DNA of 64,000 bases from Myxococcales bacterium (GTDB lineage: Bacteria; Myxococcota_A; Polyangia; Polyangiales; JAFGIB01), in the NCBI GenBank assembly GCA_029880325.1, contig JAOUOP010000026.1, forward strand, positions 1 through 64,000. Reading direction: 5' to 3'. The notes beneath the pieces are model-generated. The model was not told the origin of the DNA. It saw nothing but the letters and a program-made list of their open reading frames with translations, and did not search any database. Positions 44,287-54,495 of the stretch are shown here, piece after piece (positions within the stretch are counted from its first letter, which is position 1; the number at the start of each line of letters is the position of its first letter). The position numbers and the translations under genes were made by a program.

Positions 44287-47067
44287 CTACTCGCTGCCCG
44301 CGGCGTGGCCGTGGGGGCCGATCACCCAGCCCTCGCGCGGATAGGGCGGCGCGTAGGGGTCGGTGATGTCGTGCATGGCGTCGACGGCGTAGTCGCGGCC
44401 CTGGCCGTGGCAGACGGTGCAGGACTCCTGCTCGTCACCGCTAAAGGGATCGACCGGCGTGGGGTCGTAGGTCATCTGCTGACCGTGGCCCCAGGCGGCG
44501 TCGCTGTCGTGGCAGCTGAAGCAGGCCAGGCGCCCCGGCTGCTGGCGCCAGGAGTCGCTGTCGGAGTGGCACTTGACGCAGTTGCGCACGTCCTGGGGAA
44601 AAACGATGTGCGAGAAGTGCTCGCCCCAGCTGGCGTGGATGTCGTAGGGGAAGTTGACGTAGTTGCCGAAATGCACGCCATGGATGCGGCGCGATAGGGG
44701 TCCGGCACCGAAGCCAGCGTTGGAGCGTCCGGGGGCAGCGCTCGCGCCCCAGCCGTCCAGGGGGTCGCCCTCGAGGCGCGGGTCGGCGGCGCGGCGGTAG
44801 TCGTGGCAGCTGCCGCAGACGTCGGCGTCGAAGGCGTAGCCGCCGTGGAAGCCGTCGCTGTGGCAGTCGTAGCAGTTGGTGGCGACCTTTGGCTCCTCGA
44901 CCGCGCTGCCAACCTGCAGGTTCGCCAACGCAACGGCGTAGGAACCGCTCACCTGGCGAGCACGCACCCACACCGAGTAGGTGCCGGGCACCGCGGTGCC
45001 CACGTCGTCGAGCTGGTACTGGACACTGCCGCTGGTCAGCGTGACCTTGGGGTCGGCCTTGAGGTCGTTGGACGCGTAGGACCCCGAAGAAGCCTGGGCG
45101 ATGTAGCGGCCCGGACTCAGGCCCAGCGCGGTCGCCACGTCGCTGGTCAAAACTTCCAGGGCCTGCTGCGAGGTCGAGGGCAAGGCGTGGATCACGACGC
45201 TGCCGGCGCGCGGCTCGGCGTAGGCGGCGGCCAGGAAATTTGGCTCGGAGTTGAGCCAGGCGATGACCTCGGCGGCGCTGGCAGCGGCCGCGTTTGCGAA
45301 GGTGGCATCGGCCGGGTCGAGTTCGATGGCGAGCGCGCCGACCTTCAGCGAAAGGGCCGTCGCCGCCGACAGGTCGAAGGGGCCGGCGGCGGTCACAACC
45401 TCGGCGCGGGCCGCCGTGGTCAACGCCGGAATGCGCTCGGCGCGCGGACCGTTGAGGTAGAGGTAGGCGCGATTCCAGCTGGCGACCGTGGTGTGGTCGA
45501 TGGCCACGCCGGTGTCGGGGTCCTTGATGACGAGGAAGACCACCGGCGCCTCGCCGGCGACGTAGTGGCTGCCGTTGGCCGGTGGCGGTGCGATCGTCAA
45601 CTCCAGCTCCCAGGGCGAGGTTCGCGGCGCAATCGCGTGGGCCGTGGTGATCGGAGAGATGCCGCTGTCGGCCCCGTGGCAGGTGGCGCAGTCGGCGTCG
45701 CTGCTCTGGGCGCCGCCGGCATGGGTCGTGATTTCGCACTCGCCGCTGCCGGTATTGCAGCTGCCCTCGCCGAAGTCTGCGTTGCAGTCGCCGTCGACAC
45801 TGCAGGCGCCGGCCGTGGGCTCACCCAGCGAATGCGGCGGCGTAAAGGCTCCGCTCGGCCAGTCGACGTGATCGTGGCAGCTGCCGCAGGCCTGGCGGCT
45901 GGGCTTGGTCTTCCAGGCGTCGTCGGTGTGACATGACTGACAGTTTCGAACGTCAGCGGGAAAGGTAACGTTTGTGTAGTGGCGAAAATCGCCACGCTCC
46001 GGATCGACGTTGTAGGGCAGCGACAGACCGGTGCCGTTGTGGACGCCGTGCACCCGCCGAATGATCGGGTCGCTCATGTAGCTCCAATTCTGGCTTCCGT
46101 CTTCGCAGATGTAGTCGCCCGCCGCGTCGCGCACGGGATTGGAGCCATCGTCGCACTTGCGCACCGCCGCGTAGCCGTCCTGATTGTGGCAGGTGCGGCA
46201 GGCCCTGGGCGGCTGGGTGTCGAGCGATGGATTGCCGTAGGGGCTGAAGCCGGGGTCCACGTGATGCAAATACAGCTGACCGTTGGCCGCGCCCTCGTGG
46301 CAGGCGTCGCAGCCGGCGGCGATTTCGGGCTCCACCGTGGCGGTGCCGATCTGCAAGTCGAGCAGCGCGAAGTCCTGATCCTGCGCGTAGAGGGCGGAGA
46401 CGAGCCACAGCCCGGCGGTGTAGGTGCCCGGCTCTTCGTCGCCGACCGCCTCCAGCGTGTAGGTCACGACATTGCCGGCCACCGCGAGGTTTGCGTTGGT
46501 CGTGTCCTTGAGGCTGATGTAGTGGTGGCTGGAGTCGCTGCGATCGGCGCTGGTGTTGAGCAGCTCCACCGCAGCGCGCGTCTTGAGCACGTCGCGCGGG
46601 CCCGAAAGCATCAGGCGCGTCTGCGAGAAGTCCGACAGGGCCAGCGGGTTGCCGGCGGCGTCCTCGAGCACGTAAACGAGCGCAATGCGCTCGCCGCTGA
46701 CGTAGTGGCTGCCATTGGCGGGCGCGCTGGCGCTGGCTTTGACCGACAGGCCCGGACTCTGGCCGGGCAGGAGGCTGGCGCTGCCGGGCTCACCCCTGGG
46801 ACCGGCTGGACCGCTTTGGCCCGTGGGTCCGGCCTCACCTGCCGGGCCCGCGGGACCTTCGGACCCCTCGGGGCCGCTCTCACCCTGGGGACCGCGTGAG
46901 CCCTCGGGGCCCTCTTCGCCCTGGGGTCCTTCGGGGCCGTCGGGCCCTTCGGCTCCGCGCGCGCCCGGCTCACCGGTCGCACCGCGATCGCCATCGGGTC
47001 CGGTGGCACCGGTGCACGCCATGCTGACGCCCAAGGCGATCGCCACGAGTACTCGTATCGCTCCCAT
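44287..47067 (-). CDS. OmcA/MtrC-family decaheme cytochrome c with collagen-like stalk
   Basis: A 926-residue outer-surface lipoprotein. ATG 47067 follows GGAGG; the lipobox is VSMAC with Cys18. Residues 20-97 are 26 uninterrupted Gly-X-Y triplets. Two repeats of a beta-domain (each opening ANGSHYV) alternate with two pentaheme domains. Ten CxxCH sites are visible: CDACH, CRTCH, CQSCH, CGSCH, CATCH, then CYDCH, CGSCH, CVKCH, CFSCH, CTVCH. This 5+5 arrangement is that of OmcA/MtrC, the extracellular terminal reductases of metal-respiring bacteria. It is divergent from the triheme/barrel/diheme genes and should accept electrons from them at the cell surface. The collagen-like stalk probably lifts the haem wire from the membrane. 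Confidence 0.9.
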   Translation of the reverse strand: MGAIRVLVAIALGVSMACTGATGPDGDRGATGEPGARGAEGPDGPEGPQGEEGPEGSRGPQGESGPEGSEGPAGPAGEAGPTGQSGPAGPRGEPGSASLLPGQSPGLSVKASASAPANGSHYVSGERIALVYVLEDAAGNPLALSDFSQTRLMLSGPRDVLKTRAAVELLNTSADRSDSSHHYISLKDTTNANLAVAGNVVTYTLEAVGDEEPGTYTAGLWLVSALYAQDQDFALLDLQIGTATVEPEIAAGCDACHEGAANGQLYLHHVDPGFSPYGNPSLDTQPPRACRTCHNQDGYAAVRKCDDGSNPVRDAAGDYICEDGSQNWSYMSDPIIRRVHGVHNGTGLSLPYNVDPERGDFRHYTNVTFPADVRNCQSCHTDDAWKTKPSRQACGSCHDHVDWPSGAFTPPHSLGEPTAGACSVDGDCNADFGEGSCNTGSGECEITTHAGGAQSSDADCATCHGADSGISPITTAHAIAPRTSPWELELTIAPPPANGSHYVAGEAPVVFLVIKDPDTGVAIDHTTVASWNRAYLYLNGPRAERIPALTTAARAEVVTAAGPFDLSAATALSLKVGALAIELDPADATFANAAAASAAEVIAWLNSEPNFLAAAYAEPRAGSVVIHALPSTSQQALEVLTSDVATALGLSPGRYIAQASSGSYASNDLKADPKVTLTSGSVQYQLDDVGTAVPGTYSVWVRARQVSGSYAVALANLQVGSAVEEPKVATNCYDCHSDGFHGGYAFDADVCGSCHDYRRAADPRLEGDPLDGWGASAAPGRSNAGFGAGPLSRRIHGVHFGNYVNFPYDIHASWGEHFSHIVFPQDVRNCVKCHSDSDSWRQQPGRLACFSCHDSDAAWGHGQQMTYDPTPVDPFSGDEQESCTVCHGQGRDYAVDAMHDITDPYAPPYPREGWVIGPHGHAAGSE

Positions 47068-47175
47068 CTTGCCTCCAGAGGTGGCCTGTACAGCCGTCCA
47101 GCCGCGGGTTACACGGGCCCGGCGCGCGCATGGCTCGAGTTGGCTGCGTTCGACCACCGGGTGCTCACCTATTCC

Positions 47176-47210
47176 CGGCCGCCGCGGACGCAAGCGACGC
47201 CGGGCGGCCG
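47176..47210. promoter_or_regulatory. Inverted repeat in the divergent cytochrome promoter region
   Basis: CGGCCGCC (47176-47183) and GGCGGCCG (47203-47210) lie 19 bases apart in the 203-base gap between the decaheme and triheme genes. It could be a shared operator. No clear -10/-35 pair was found. Confidence 0.3.
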
Positions 47211-47270
47211 AACACGAAAACTTGCGCCTGCTCGACAGGTGTTGATGTATCGGGAGCCGGATTCAAGAGC

Positions 47271-47665
47271 GTGCCTTCCACTACGCCGGACTCCAAACTT
47301 CTGCGCGTCGCGGGCGTAACGCTCGTGCTAGCGCTCGCGCTCGTCTTCGGCGGGGTGCTGTGGCCCGAGCCTGCGGCCACCATGCCCAATAGCGTGCGCA
47401 TCCCCATGAAGGTGCCGCATGGGGAGGGCGACCCGCCCGACGCGGCGCTCTTTTCCCACTGGAGCCACGGCCGCTACCACTGCTACAGCTGCCATCCGAG
47501 CATCTTTCCGCAGCGCCGGCTGGGCTTCACCCACGAGGACCTCGACGAAGGGCGCTTCTGCGCGCGCTGCCACGACGGCAAGACGGCCTTTGGCGTCGAT
47601 GACGACGACGTCGAGTGCGAAACCTGCCACCGGCCACCGCGCTGGAAGATCCGAAAGGGGCGCAA

Positions 47666-47669
<4 letters not shown>
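47271..47669 (+). CDS. Triheme c-type cytochrome, periplasmic, membrane-anchored
   Basis: A 132-residue protein starting at GTG 47271, the only plausible start after the preceding stop. An N-terminal hydrophobic segment (VTLVLALALVFGGVLW) is a signal anchor. Three CxxCH sites follow: CYSCH, CARCH and CETCH, with additional His residues (HWSHGRYH) as likely sixth ligands. Size and spacing fit c7/class III-like cytochromes, which shuttle electrons across the periplasm. Its stop overlaps the next start (GTGA), tying it to the barrel protein. It is the natural link between inner-membrane quinol oxidation and the outer-membrane conduit. Confidence 0.88.
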
Positions 47670-49070
<1,401 letters not shown>

Positions 49071-49081
<11 letters not shown>

Positions 49082-50009
49082 AGTCGTGCCGGGGAGGCTG
49101 GGGTGCCCGCTCGCATGGGCCCTACCGGCGCTGTTGCTGACACTTTCGGGCTGCGGCGAACTCGAACGGGGCCGCCCCTCCGATCGCCCGCGCGACTGCG
49201 ACGCAAGCGCTGCGGCGCCCGACTTCGGCACGCGCGTCCACCCGCTCCTGCTCGAGGCCTGCCAGGGCTGCCACGGCGGCAGCGGGCCGACCGCGAGCAG
49301 CGCCCTGGTGCTCGGCGGCGACGTCGACGTGGACTACGGCGAAATCGTAAAACTCATCGACACCACCGCACCCGCCCAGAGCATCCTGCTCACCAAGGCC
49401 ACCGCCTCCAGCCACGGCGGCGGCACCGTCTTTCTGGTCGACTCGGCCCGCTACAACACGGTGCTGGCGTGGATCGAAGCCGGGGGCCTGCGCCGCGCCG
49501 AACGCTGTGGTGACCAGGACGCCGCCGCCGACGGGGGCCCCGGCGACGCCGCCGCCGACGGGGGCCCCGGCGACGCCGCGCCCGACGCAGAGCCCACCGA
49601 TGCGGGCCACGATGCCGGCCCCAAAGACGCCGAAACCGACGCCGCACTGGACGCCACCCCAGGCGACGCCGCGCCCGACGCAGAGCCCACCGATGCGAGC
49701 CACGACGCCGTCATCGACGGCGCGCCGACGCCCACTTTCGGCGACGACATCTACGCCATGTTGGTCGACGACTGCGACGTCTGCCATCGCGCGGGCGGCC
49801 TGGCCAAAGATAGCGCCCTCGTTCTCACGGGCAACGCTGTCGCGGACTACGACATGGTCGTTGCATTGCTCGACCTCAGCGATGCCGAAGCCAGCGCCCT
49901 GCTGCGCGAAGCCGCGGGCATCGAACACGGCGGCGGCCTGCGCTACGCCAGCGACTCGAGCCAGTACGCAGCGCTGCGCGCGTGGATCGAAGCTGGCGCT
50001 CCCGAGTAG
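49071..50009 (+). CDS. Diheme cytochrome-like lipoprotein
   Basis: A 312-residue lipoprotein overlapping the barrel gene by 11 bases; signal ALPALLLTLSGC. It has two similar domains, each with one haem site: CQGCH near residue 65 and CDVCH near 238. Each is followed by a strongly similar ALVL...VDYDxIV block, so they arose by duplication. They resemble the single-haem c-type domains found in myxobacterial and planctomycete surface proteins. The linker is Asp/Ala/Pro/Gly-rich and coded by near-exact DNA repeats (49518-49571 and 49572-49604/49665-49697). It is probably the last electron carrier, or a surface adaptor, of the conduit. Confidence 0.8.
49518..49697 (+). repeat. Tandem and dispersed coding repeats in a cytochrome linker
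   Basis: A 27-bp unit occurs twice in tandem (49518-49544, 49545-49571). A 33-bp unit occurs twice (49572-49604 and 49665-49697), identical by eye. All lengths are multiples of three, so copy-number changes would lengthen or shorten the linker without breaking the frame. Confidence 0.8.
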
Positions 50010-50167
50010 GTTCCAACCGGCGATCGCGCTGGCCGCAAGATCGCCAAGGTCACGACGAAGAGGACCCGCGGAACCAACGCGTGGGGCGCTACCGGCCGCT
50101 GTGGGTTGAATAGGTAGTCGCCTTCGCCCGTACATGTGATCGATACTTCAAAATCATGGGGACGCGT

Positions 50168-50848
50168 ATGCATCGACTTCTGCCTTTGCTCGTCATCGCG
50201 CCGTGTGCGTTCGCCACCGGCTGTGCCAACTACGCCAGCTTGCAGGAAGCCGAAACCATGCGGGCGCGCGCTTTCGAGTTGGGCGTGGGCGGCACCGCCA
50301 CGCGCTACGCGCTCGAACTCGAAACCACCCAAACCGTGACCGACGCGACGGGCGCGACCACCGAAACCACAGAAACCGAACGCGAGGATTTACTCGTGCC
50401 GGCGCTCACGCTCTGGGGACGCTATGGGGTCACCGACCGGCTGGAGCTGCACGCGATCGCCTGGCTGCCGCTTGGCGCGAGCGTTGGAGCCAAGTACATG
50501 CTCGTCGGCGATCGCGACAAGGGGGGGTTCATGTTCTCGCCGGGACTGGACCTGAGCGCTCCAATCACCTTTCAGATCCTGGACACCTCAGGAACGCTCT
50601 TTGATGCCTACGTGCCCTTGAACATGGGCTACCGCTTCGATGAGGCCGCGGAAGTCTACTTCACCCCAAAGTACGTGCTACGCATGTTGGCCTCGAGCGA
50701 CGCCGCACGGGTCGGGCATGCGGCCGGCGCCACGGTGGGCTTTGCCCTCGGACACAAGACCCAGCTCCTGGTCGAAGGCAGCCTGCTCTACGACACACTC
50801 TTCGACGCCCCCATCGTGGGCGGCGCGATCGGGGTTGGCTTCGAGTAG
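50168..50848 (+). CDS. Outer-membrane lipoprotein, barrel-like
   Basis: A 226-residue lipoprotein. ATG 50168 is chosen because GGGG lies six bases upstream; ATG 50156 is in frame but has no ribosome site. The signal is LLPLLVIAPCAFATGC. The mature chain reads as amphipathic beta strands (for example LELHAIAWLPLGASVGAKYML, spread over residues 96-116) ending in IGVGFE, like small outer-membrane barrels. It is about 160 bases after the diheme gene on the same strand, possibly part of the electron transfer unit. No precise family was recognised. Confidence 0.6.
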   Translation: MHRLLPLLVIAPCAFATGCANYASLQEAETMRARAFELGVGGTATRYALELETTQTVTDATGATTETTETEREDLLVPALTLWGRYGVTDRLELHAIAWLPLGASVGAKYMLVGDRDKGGFMFSPGLDLSAPITFQILDTSGTLFDAYVPLNMGYRFDEAAEVYFTPKYVLRMLASSDAARVGHAAGATVGFALGHKTQLLVEGSLLYDTLFDAPIVGGAIGVGFE

Positions 50849-50903
50849 CCGGCAGCGCAGTGGGTGAAGACAGCCGAGCCCGCGCCGCCGACGCCCGTGC
50901 GCG

Positions 50904-51092
50904 TCACGAGCGGGGCGCGCCAGTGTCGACGTCGACTTCCTCGGTCTGGCAGCGGGCCGGCGAACACACGCTGAACTTGAGCTGCCCCCGGGCCGGGGCA
51001 TCCTTGCCCGCCAGCTTTTGGCGCGGGCGGACCACCCCCACCATTTCACTCTCGAGCGAAAACGCGCGCTCGTCTTTCCACTCGCCTGTTGT
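50904..51092 (-). pseudogene. Remnant of a DsbD-N-like or thiol-disulphide protein gene
   Basis: A 62-residue open stretch directly after an in-frame TGA (51093-51095), with no proper start. It contains protein-like sequence: WKDERAFSLESEMVG and GQLKFSVCSPARCQTEEV. The second resembles the C-terminal end of DsbD-N-like immunoglobulin domains, where FSVC...CQ is typical. Upstream sequence is not coding in any frame, so the front of the gene is lost. From 51093 to 51326 I see no further gene. Confidence 0.4.
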
Positions 51093-51326
51093 TCACGTGC
51101 TGGCACGCTGCGCCGCCGCGGCGCGCGCGAACATCGAAAACTTCTTTCGCGGAGCCCAAGGCCCCGATCGCAGGTCATGTCGGTACCGACCGGAGCCTGC
51201 GCTTCATCACTGCAGATGCCTTCGGGCAACAGCGCACTGACCCGCCGCCATCACCCCGGCTGACGGCCCGCGATAGAAGCTGCGCTCACATGCGGCGATC
51301 ACCCGTCAAGCAACGAAGGGAGCCAC

Positions 51327-52568
51327 TTATTCTTTGGCACGCCGCGAACATTTGCGGCGCCGTCTCGCGACCTGTGCGCACAGCGCCAACAAGCCGAAGG
51401 CCCCGTAGGTGGAGCCGATGGGTCGGCCTCCCGCCAACCGACAGCCACATTCCGCCGAAGACGCTGGCTCCGGACCGCCACCAACTCCGTCAGCGCCGGG
51501 GGCATCGGCGACGGCCTTGCCCACAGCGCCAACGCCACCGTCACCCGTCGCCAGCGCCTCGAGCACGCCCTCGCAGCAGATCTCTTCATCGGCTTCGCAG
51601 CTGCCGGATCCGCTGAGATAGGTGAGCAGGTCGGGGCTATAACTGTAAGTGGTGGTGCCGTCGGGGGCTTCCAGGTCGAAGCGTAGGCGCACCGAGCCTG
51701 TCAACTCGGGGTATGGGTTGACGAAGCAGAAGTCAAAGCGCTCACCGCTGACCTCCGTCGCGTCCAACCACGGCTGCCAACCGTGCTCGGCACGCTCGTC
51801 GACGCGCATCATACCGCGCACGACCGTGCCCGGCGCGGCGTCGAGGCAGCCACCCACCCGTCGCCCCTGGTAGCTGAAAACGAAGGAGTCGACCTCGTCG
51901 ACGACCGCGGCCGGGTCCGCGCCGCCTGCCGCACCCGCATCCTCACCGTCGCCCGTGCCGTCGACCACCTTCACCAGCCCCGGGCGCAGCGCCCAGCCGT
52001 TCCAGGGCGGGCTGAAGATGTAGGTGACGACGGTATAGAGGCCGGGGGGGACATCGCTCACGTTCCAGACCACGGGCCGCGTCGCCTGCTCCAGCGTGAT
52101 CGGCAGGCGGCCCCCGTCGGGGTGGATGCGCAGCCAGCGCTCGGCCAGCTGCGGCGTATCTTCCAGCACTGCGCCCTCGGGCACGTCTTGCTCGGAAAAC
52201 CCCGTGCCGTCGGCGTCGCCGCTGGCGTTGGCTGCGCGCTTGACGTCGGCCAGCGTGATCCACAGGGGCAGCTGCACGCCCGCATCGCTCGGAGCGTCGT
52301 GTGGGAAATAGGCCAGCCCCAGGCCGCTTTTGAAGATGGCGCCGCGGAAGGCGAAGAATTGATGGGTCTTGGCGTCTTCGACCGGGATGTCGCCGGCCTC
52401 GAGCATGACGTCGTCGTAGGCGATGTTGTAGGCGATGGAGACCGAAGGACGCACGCTCTTGTCGACCACGGTGACGCATGGAGCCTCGGCGAAGATGGGG
52501 GCTTCGGCAGCGGCCTCGTGGGCCTTTGCGGTGTGCACACCAAAGATCACCAAGAGCGCGACTTGCAT
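51327..52568 (-). CDS. Secreted protein with MYXO-CTERM-like tail
   Basis: A 413-residue protein. The preferred start at 52568 gives the signal MQVALLVIFGVHTAKA. The mature part has mixed beta structure, a few paired Cys (CVTVVD, GGCLDAAPG, CEADEEICCEG) and a Gly/Ala-rich linker. It ends ECGCRLAGGRPIGS, a hydrophobic stretch (YGAFGLLALCAQVA) and RRRRKCSRR, matching the MYXO-CTERM sorting tail. An upstream ATG at 52658 would overlap the divergent gene at 52624 and is less likely. No enzymatic motif was seen. Confidence 0.7.
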   Translation of the reverse strand: MQVALLVIFGVHTAKAHEAAAEAPIFAEAPCVTVVDKSVRPSVSIAYNIAYDDVMLEAGDIPVEDAKTHQFFAFRGAIFKSGLGLAYFPHDAPSDAGVQLPLWITLADVKRAANASGDADGTGFSEQDVPEGAVLEDTPQLAERWLRIHPDGGRLPITLEQATRPVVWNVSDVPPGLYTVVTYIFSPPWNGWALRPGLVKVVDGTGDGEDAGAAGGADPAAVVDEVDSFVFSYQGRRVGGCLDAAPGTVVRGMMRVDERAEHGWQPWLDATEVSGERFDFCFVNPYPELTGSVRLRFDLEAPDGTTTYSYSPDLLTYLSGSGSCEADEEICCEGVLEALATGDGGVGAVGKAVADAPGADGVGGGPEPASSAECGCRLAGGRPIGSTYGAFGLLALCAQVARRRRKCSRRAKE

Positions 52569-52623
52569 GGACAGCAGCGCTCGAATTTGCGAGACCTGAA
52601 CACAGCCGAGGAGCAAACCGTCG

Positions 52624-53073
52624 ATGATGCGAGTCACTCTAGCGATGCGCCGTGCCATGTCTCTACTTCCTATGCTGCTGGCCCTGGCCGGTTGCGGTGA
52701 AGACGGGGGCGGCGGTGCGGGCGGAGGTGCGGCCGGCGGCGCAAGCCAGACTCCGAGTTATGCCACCGACATCGAACCGATCTTCATCAGCGACCAGGGC
52801 TGCTACTGCCACAACATGGAAGGGCTCGGCGCGCCCTTCAACCTGCTTCCGGGTGAAGGCTACGGCAACATCGTCAATGTGGCGTCCCAACAGGTGCCCT
52901 CCATGCTGCTGGTGGCACCTGGCAGTCTCAACGACAGCTACCTGTGGATCAAGATGCAGAACACCCAGACGGAAGTCGGCGGCGGCGGCCAGAAGATGCC
53001 GCCGGGCTTCAGTCTGACTGTGGAAGAACTCGACCTGGTGGGTCGCTGGATCGCGGGCGGCGCAGCGCCCTGA
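52624..53073 (+). CDS. Small c-type-cytochrome-like lipoprotein with CxCH site
   Basis: A 149-residue lipoprotein (signal LLPMLLALAGC). AGGAG lies ten bases upstream of ATG 52624. After a Gly-rich linker the chain follows the layout of single-haem surface cytochrome domains: TDIEPIFISDQGC, then LWIKMQ and KMPPGFSLTVEELDLVGRWI, which normally follow a CxxCH. Here the haem site reads CYCH, one residue short, so haem attachment is uncertain. It shares the domain type with the diheme lipoprotein at 49071. Confidence 0.65.
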   Translation: MMRVTLAMRRAMSLLPMLLALAGCGEDGGGGAGGGAAGGASQTPSYATDIEPIFISDQGCYCHNMEGLGAPFNLLPGEGYGNIVNVASQQVPSMLLVAPGSLNDSYLWIKMQNTQTEVGGGGQKMPPGFSLTVEELDLVGRWIAGGAAP

Positions 53074-53107
53074 CCGGCGGCTCAAGCCCTGCTGCGGCCC
53101 GTGCCGA

Positions 53108-54436
53108 TCATGGCGCAACCCCACCTCCGGAGGAGTCGATGGTACCGCAGAAGTTCGCGCTGTTGTTGGGCAGACGCGGGAAGTAGGGCATGAAGTTCGT
53201 GCACATTTCCTGGTTGGTCGCTTCACCGCCCACGACATCGGTGGCGAGCGTATTGGTGTAGTCGCAGGTCGTCACGATTTCGTCGCCCGGCAGGATCTCG
53301 ACGCAGGGGTTGAGCGGCTTGAACTGCTGGTCGGCCAGGGCACCGAAAGGTCCGGTGGTCCAGTCGTCGAAGGTGAAGATCTTCTGACCGCCGCGGTAGA
53401 GTTCGCTGCGAATCCGATCGACGAAGAGGTGGGCGTGCAGCAGCGTGCTCCAAACGTAGATCGGATGGGTGAGCTTCTGCTGCGTCATCTCGCTGGTGCA
53501 GGTGGCCACGTGGGTCGTCGAGGACATGGCTGGAACCAGGATCCCTGCCACATCGCCCTGCTCGAAGTTGCCCGCGTCGTACTTGCGCAGGTTCTTGGTG
53601 ATGACGGCGTTGAAGCCGCCCGTGTAGGTGGTCGCGCCGCCCTCGAAGTGAACCTGCCACAGGAAGCGGGCCTTGCCGCCGTTTTCGGGACCGCCGATGG
53701 GATAGCCGGCCATGCCCGGGGTCCACTCGGTGGGCTTTTCGCCGGTCCAGGTGAACTCCACCGAGGGCAGCCCGCAGAGACCGCCCTGGTTGAATAGGTA
53801 GAAGGGCTTTTCGCCCAACGAGACCTGCTGATGGTGAATCGAGGGGTTGCCGGCGATGGCGCCTTCCCAGCCGATGATGTGGTGCTTCTCGGGCATGTCG
53901 ATCTCGATCCAGAAGCAGCCATAGTAGGTGCCGCCCTGCGATGCGAAGCCACCGGCCACCACGTCCGAGGTGCGGATTTCGAGAACCTCCACCTCTTCGC
54001 CGGCCGCGGGCGGCTGGCCCAGGGGATTGCACGCTGCCACGTCCTCGGGCGGCACGATCACCGGCTCGTTGCTCGGCATCGTCGAAGGCGTGGCCTCCAT
54101 CGTCGCTGCCTCGGTGGGCGCGGGTGCACCGGCGGCGCCGGCCTCGGTGCCGGCTGCATTGGCCGCCTGCGCGCCACTGCCCGTGGTGCCAGCCCCCAGC
54201 GCCGTCGCCTGGCCGCAATTGCTGCACAAGCCGTAGGTTCCGTCGACCTGGCAGCTGGCCTGACCGGGGCTGCCGTCGGCGCAGGTGCAGGCCACGGTCG
54301 CCCCTCCCGCACAACCGCCGGTTGCCACTGGAACCGGTCCGCCGGCCGCCGTGTTCGCTCCATCGCTCTCACTCGCGCACGCCAGTAGACCCATCGCGAG
54401 TCCCACTGCTCCCATCACCCTGATCGCATTTCGCAT
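53108..54436 (-). CDS. Copper type II monooxygenase-like lipoprotein (PHM/DBH fold)
   Basis: A 442-residue secreted protein. ATG 54436 follows GGAGGTG; the lipobox is GLLAC (Cys20). After an Ala/Thr/Glu-rich linker with a small Cys cluster (residues 42-74), residues 150-425 match the two-domain fold of peptidylglycine and dopamine monooxygenases. All expected copper ligands can be placed: His201-His202 and His263 (QVHF) for CuH, His334 and His336 (LLHAHL) and Met411 (QEMC) for CuM. DBH-like spelling continues in NLRKYDAGNFEQG and GDEIVTTCDYTN. The reaction would be O2- and ascorbate-type-reductant-dependent hydroxylation. It follows the amidohydrolase by 59 bases. Confidence 0.82.
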   Translation of the reverse strand: MRNAIRVMGAVGLAMGLLACASESDGANTAAGGPVPVATGGCAGGATVACTCADGSPGQASCQVDGTYGLCSNCGQATALGAGTTGSGAQAANAAGTEAGAAGAPAPTEAATMEATPSTMPSNEPVIVPPEDVAACNPLGQPPAAGEEVEVLEIRTSDVVAGGFASQGGTYYGCFWIEIDMPEKHHIIGWEGAIAGNPSIHHQQVSLGEKPFYLFNQGGLCGLPSVEFTWTGEKPTEWTPGMAGYPIGGPENGGKARFLWQVHFEGGATTYTGGFNAVITKNLRKYDAGNFEQGDVAGILVPAMSSTTHVATCTSEMTQQKLTHPIYVWSTLLHAHLFVDRIRSELYRGGQKIFTFDDWTTGPFGALADQQFKPLNPCVEILPGDEIVTTCDYTNTLATDVVGGEATNQEMCTNFMPYFPRLPNNSANFCGTIDSSGGGVAP

Positions 54437-54495
54437 TTGACACCTCCAGCCCGCAAGGACCCTCGTCCCGACTCTCTTCCCGTAACCAACTCGTT

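Noticed and set aside
44272..44287. Terminator between the convergent lipoprotein and decaheme genes
   Set aside because: Only 14 bases separate them and no hairpin fits.
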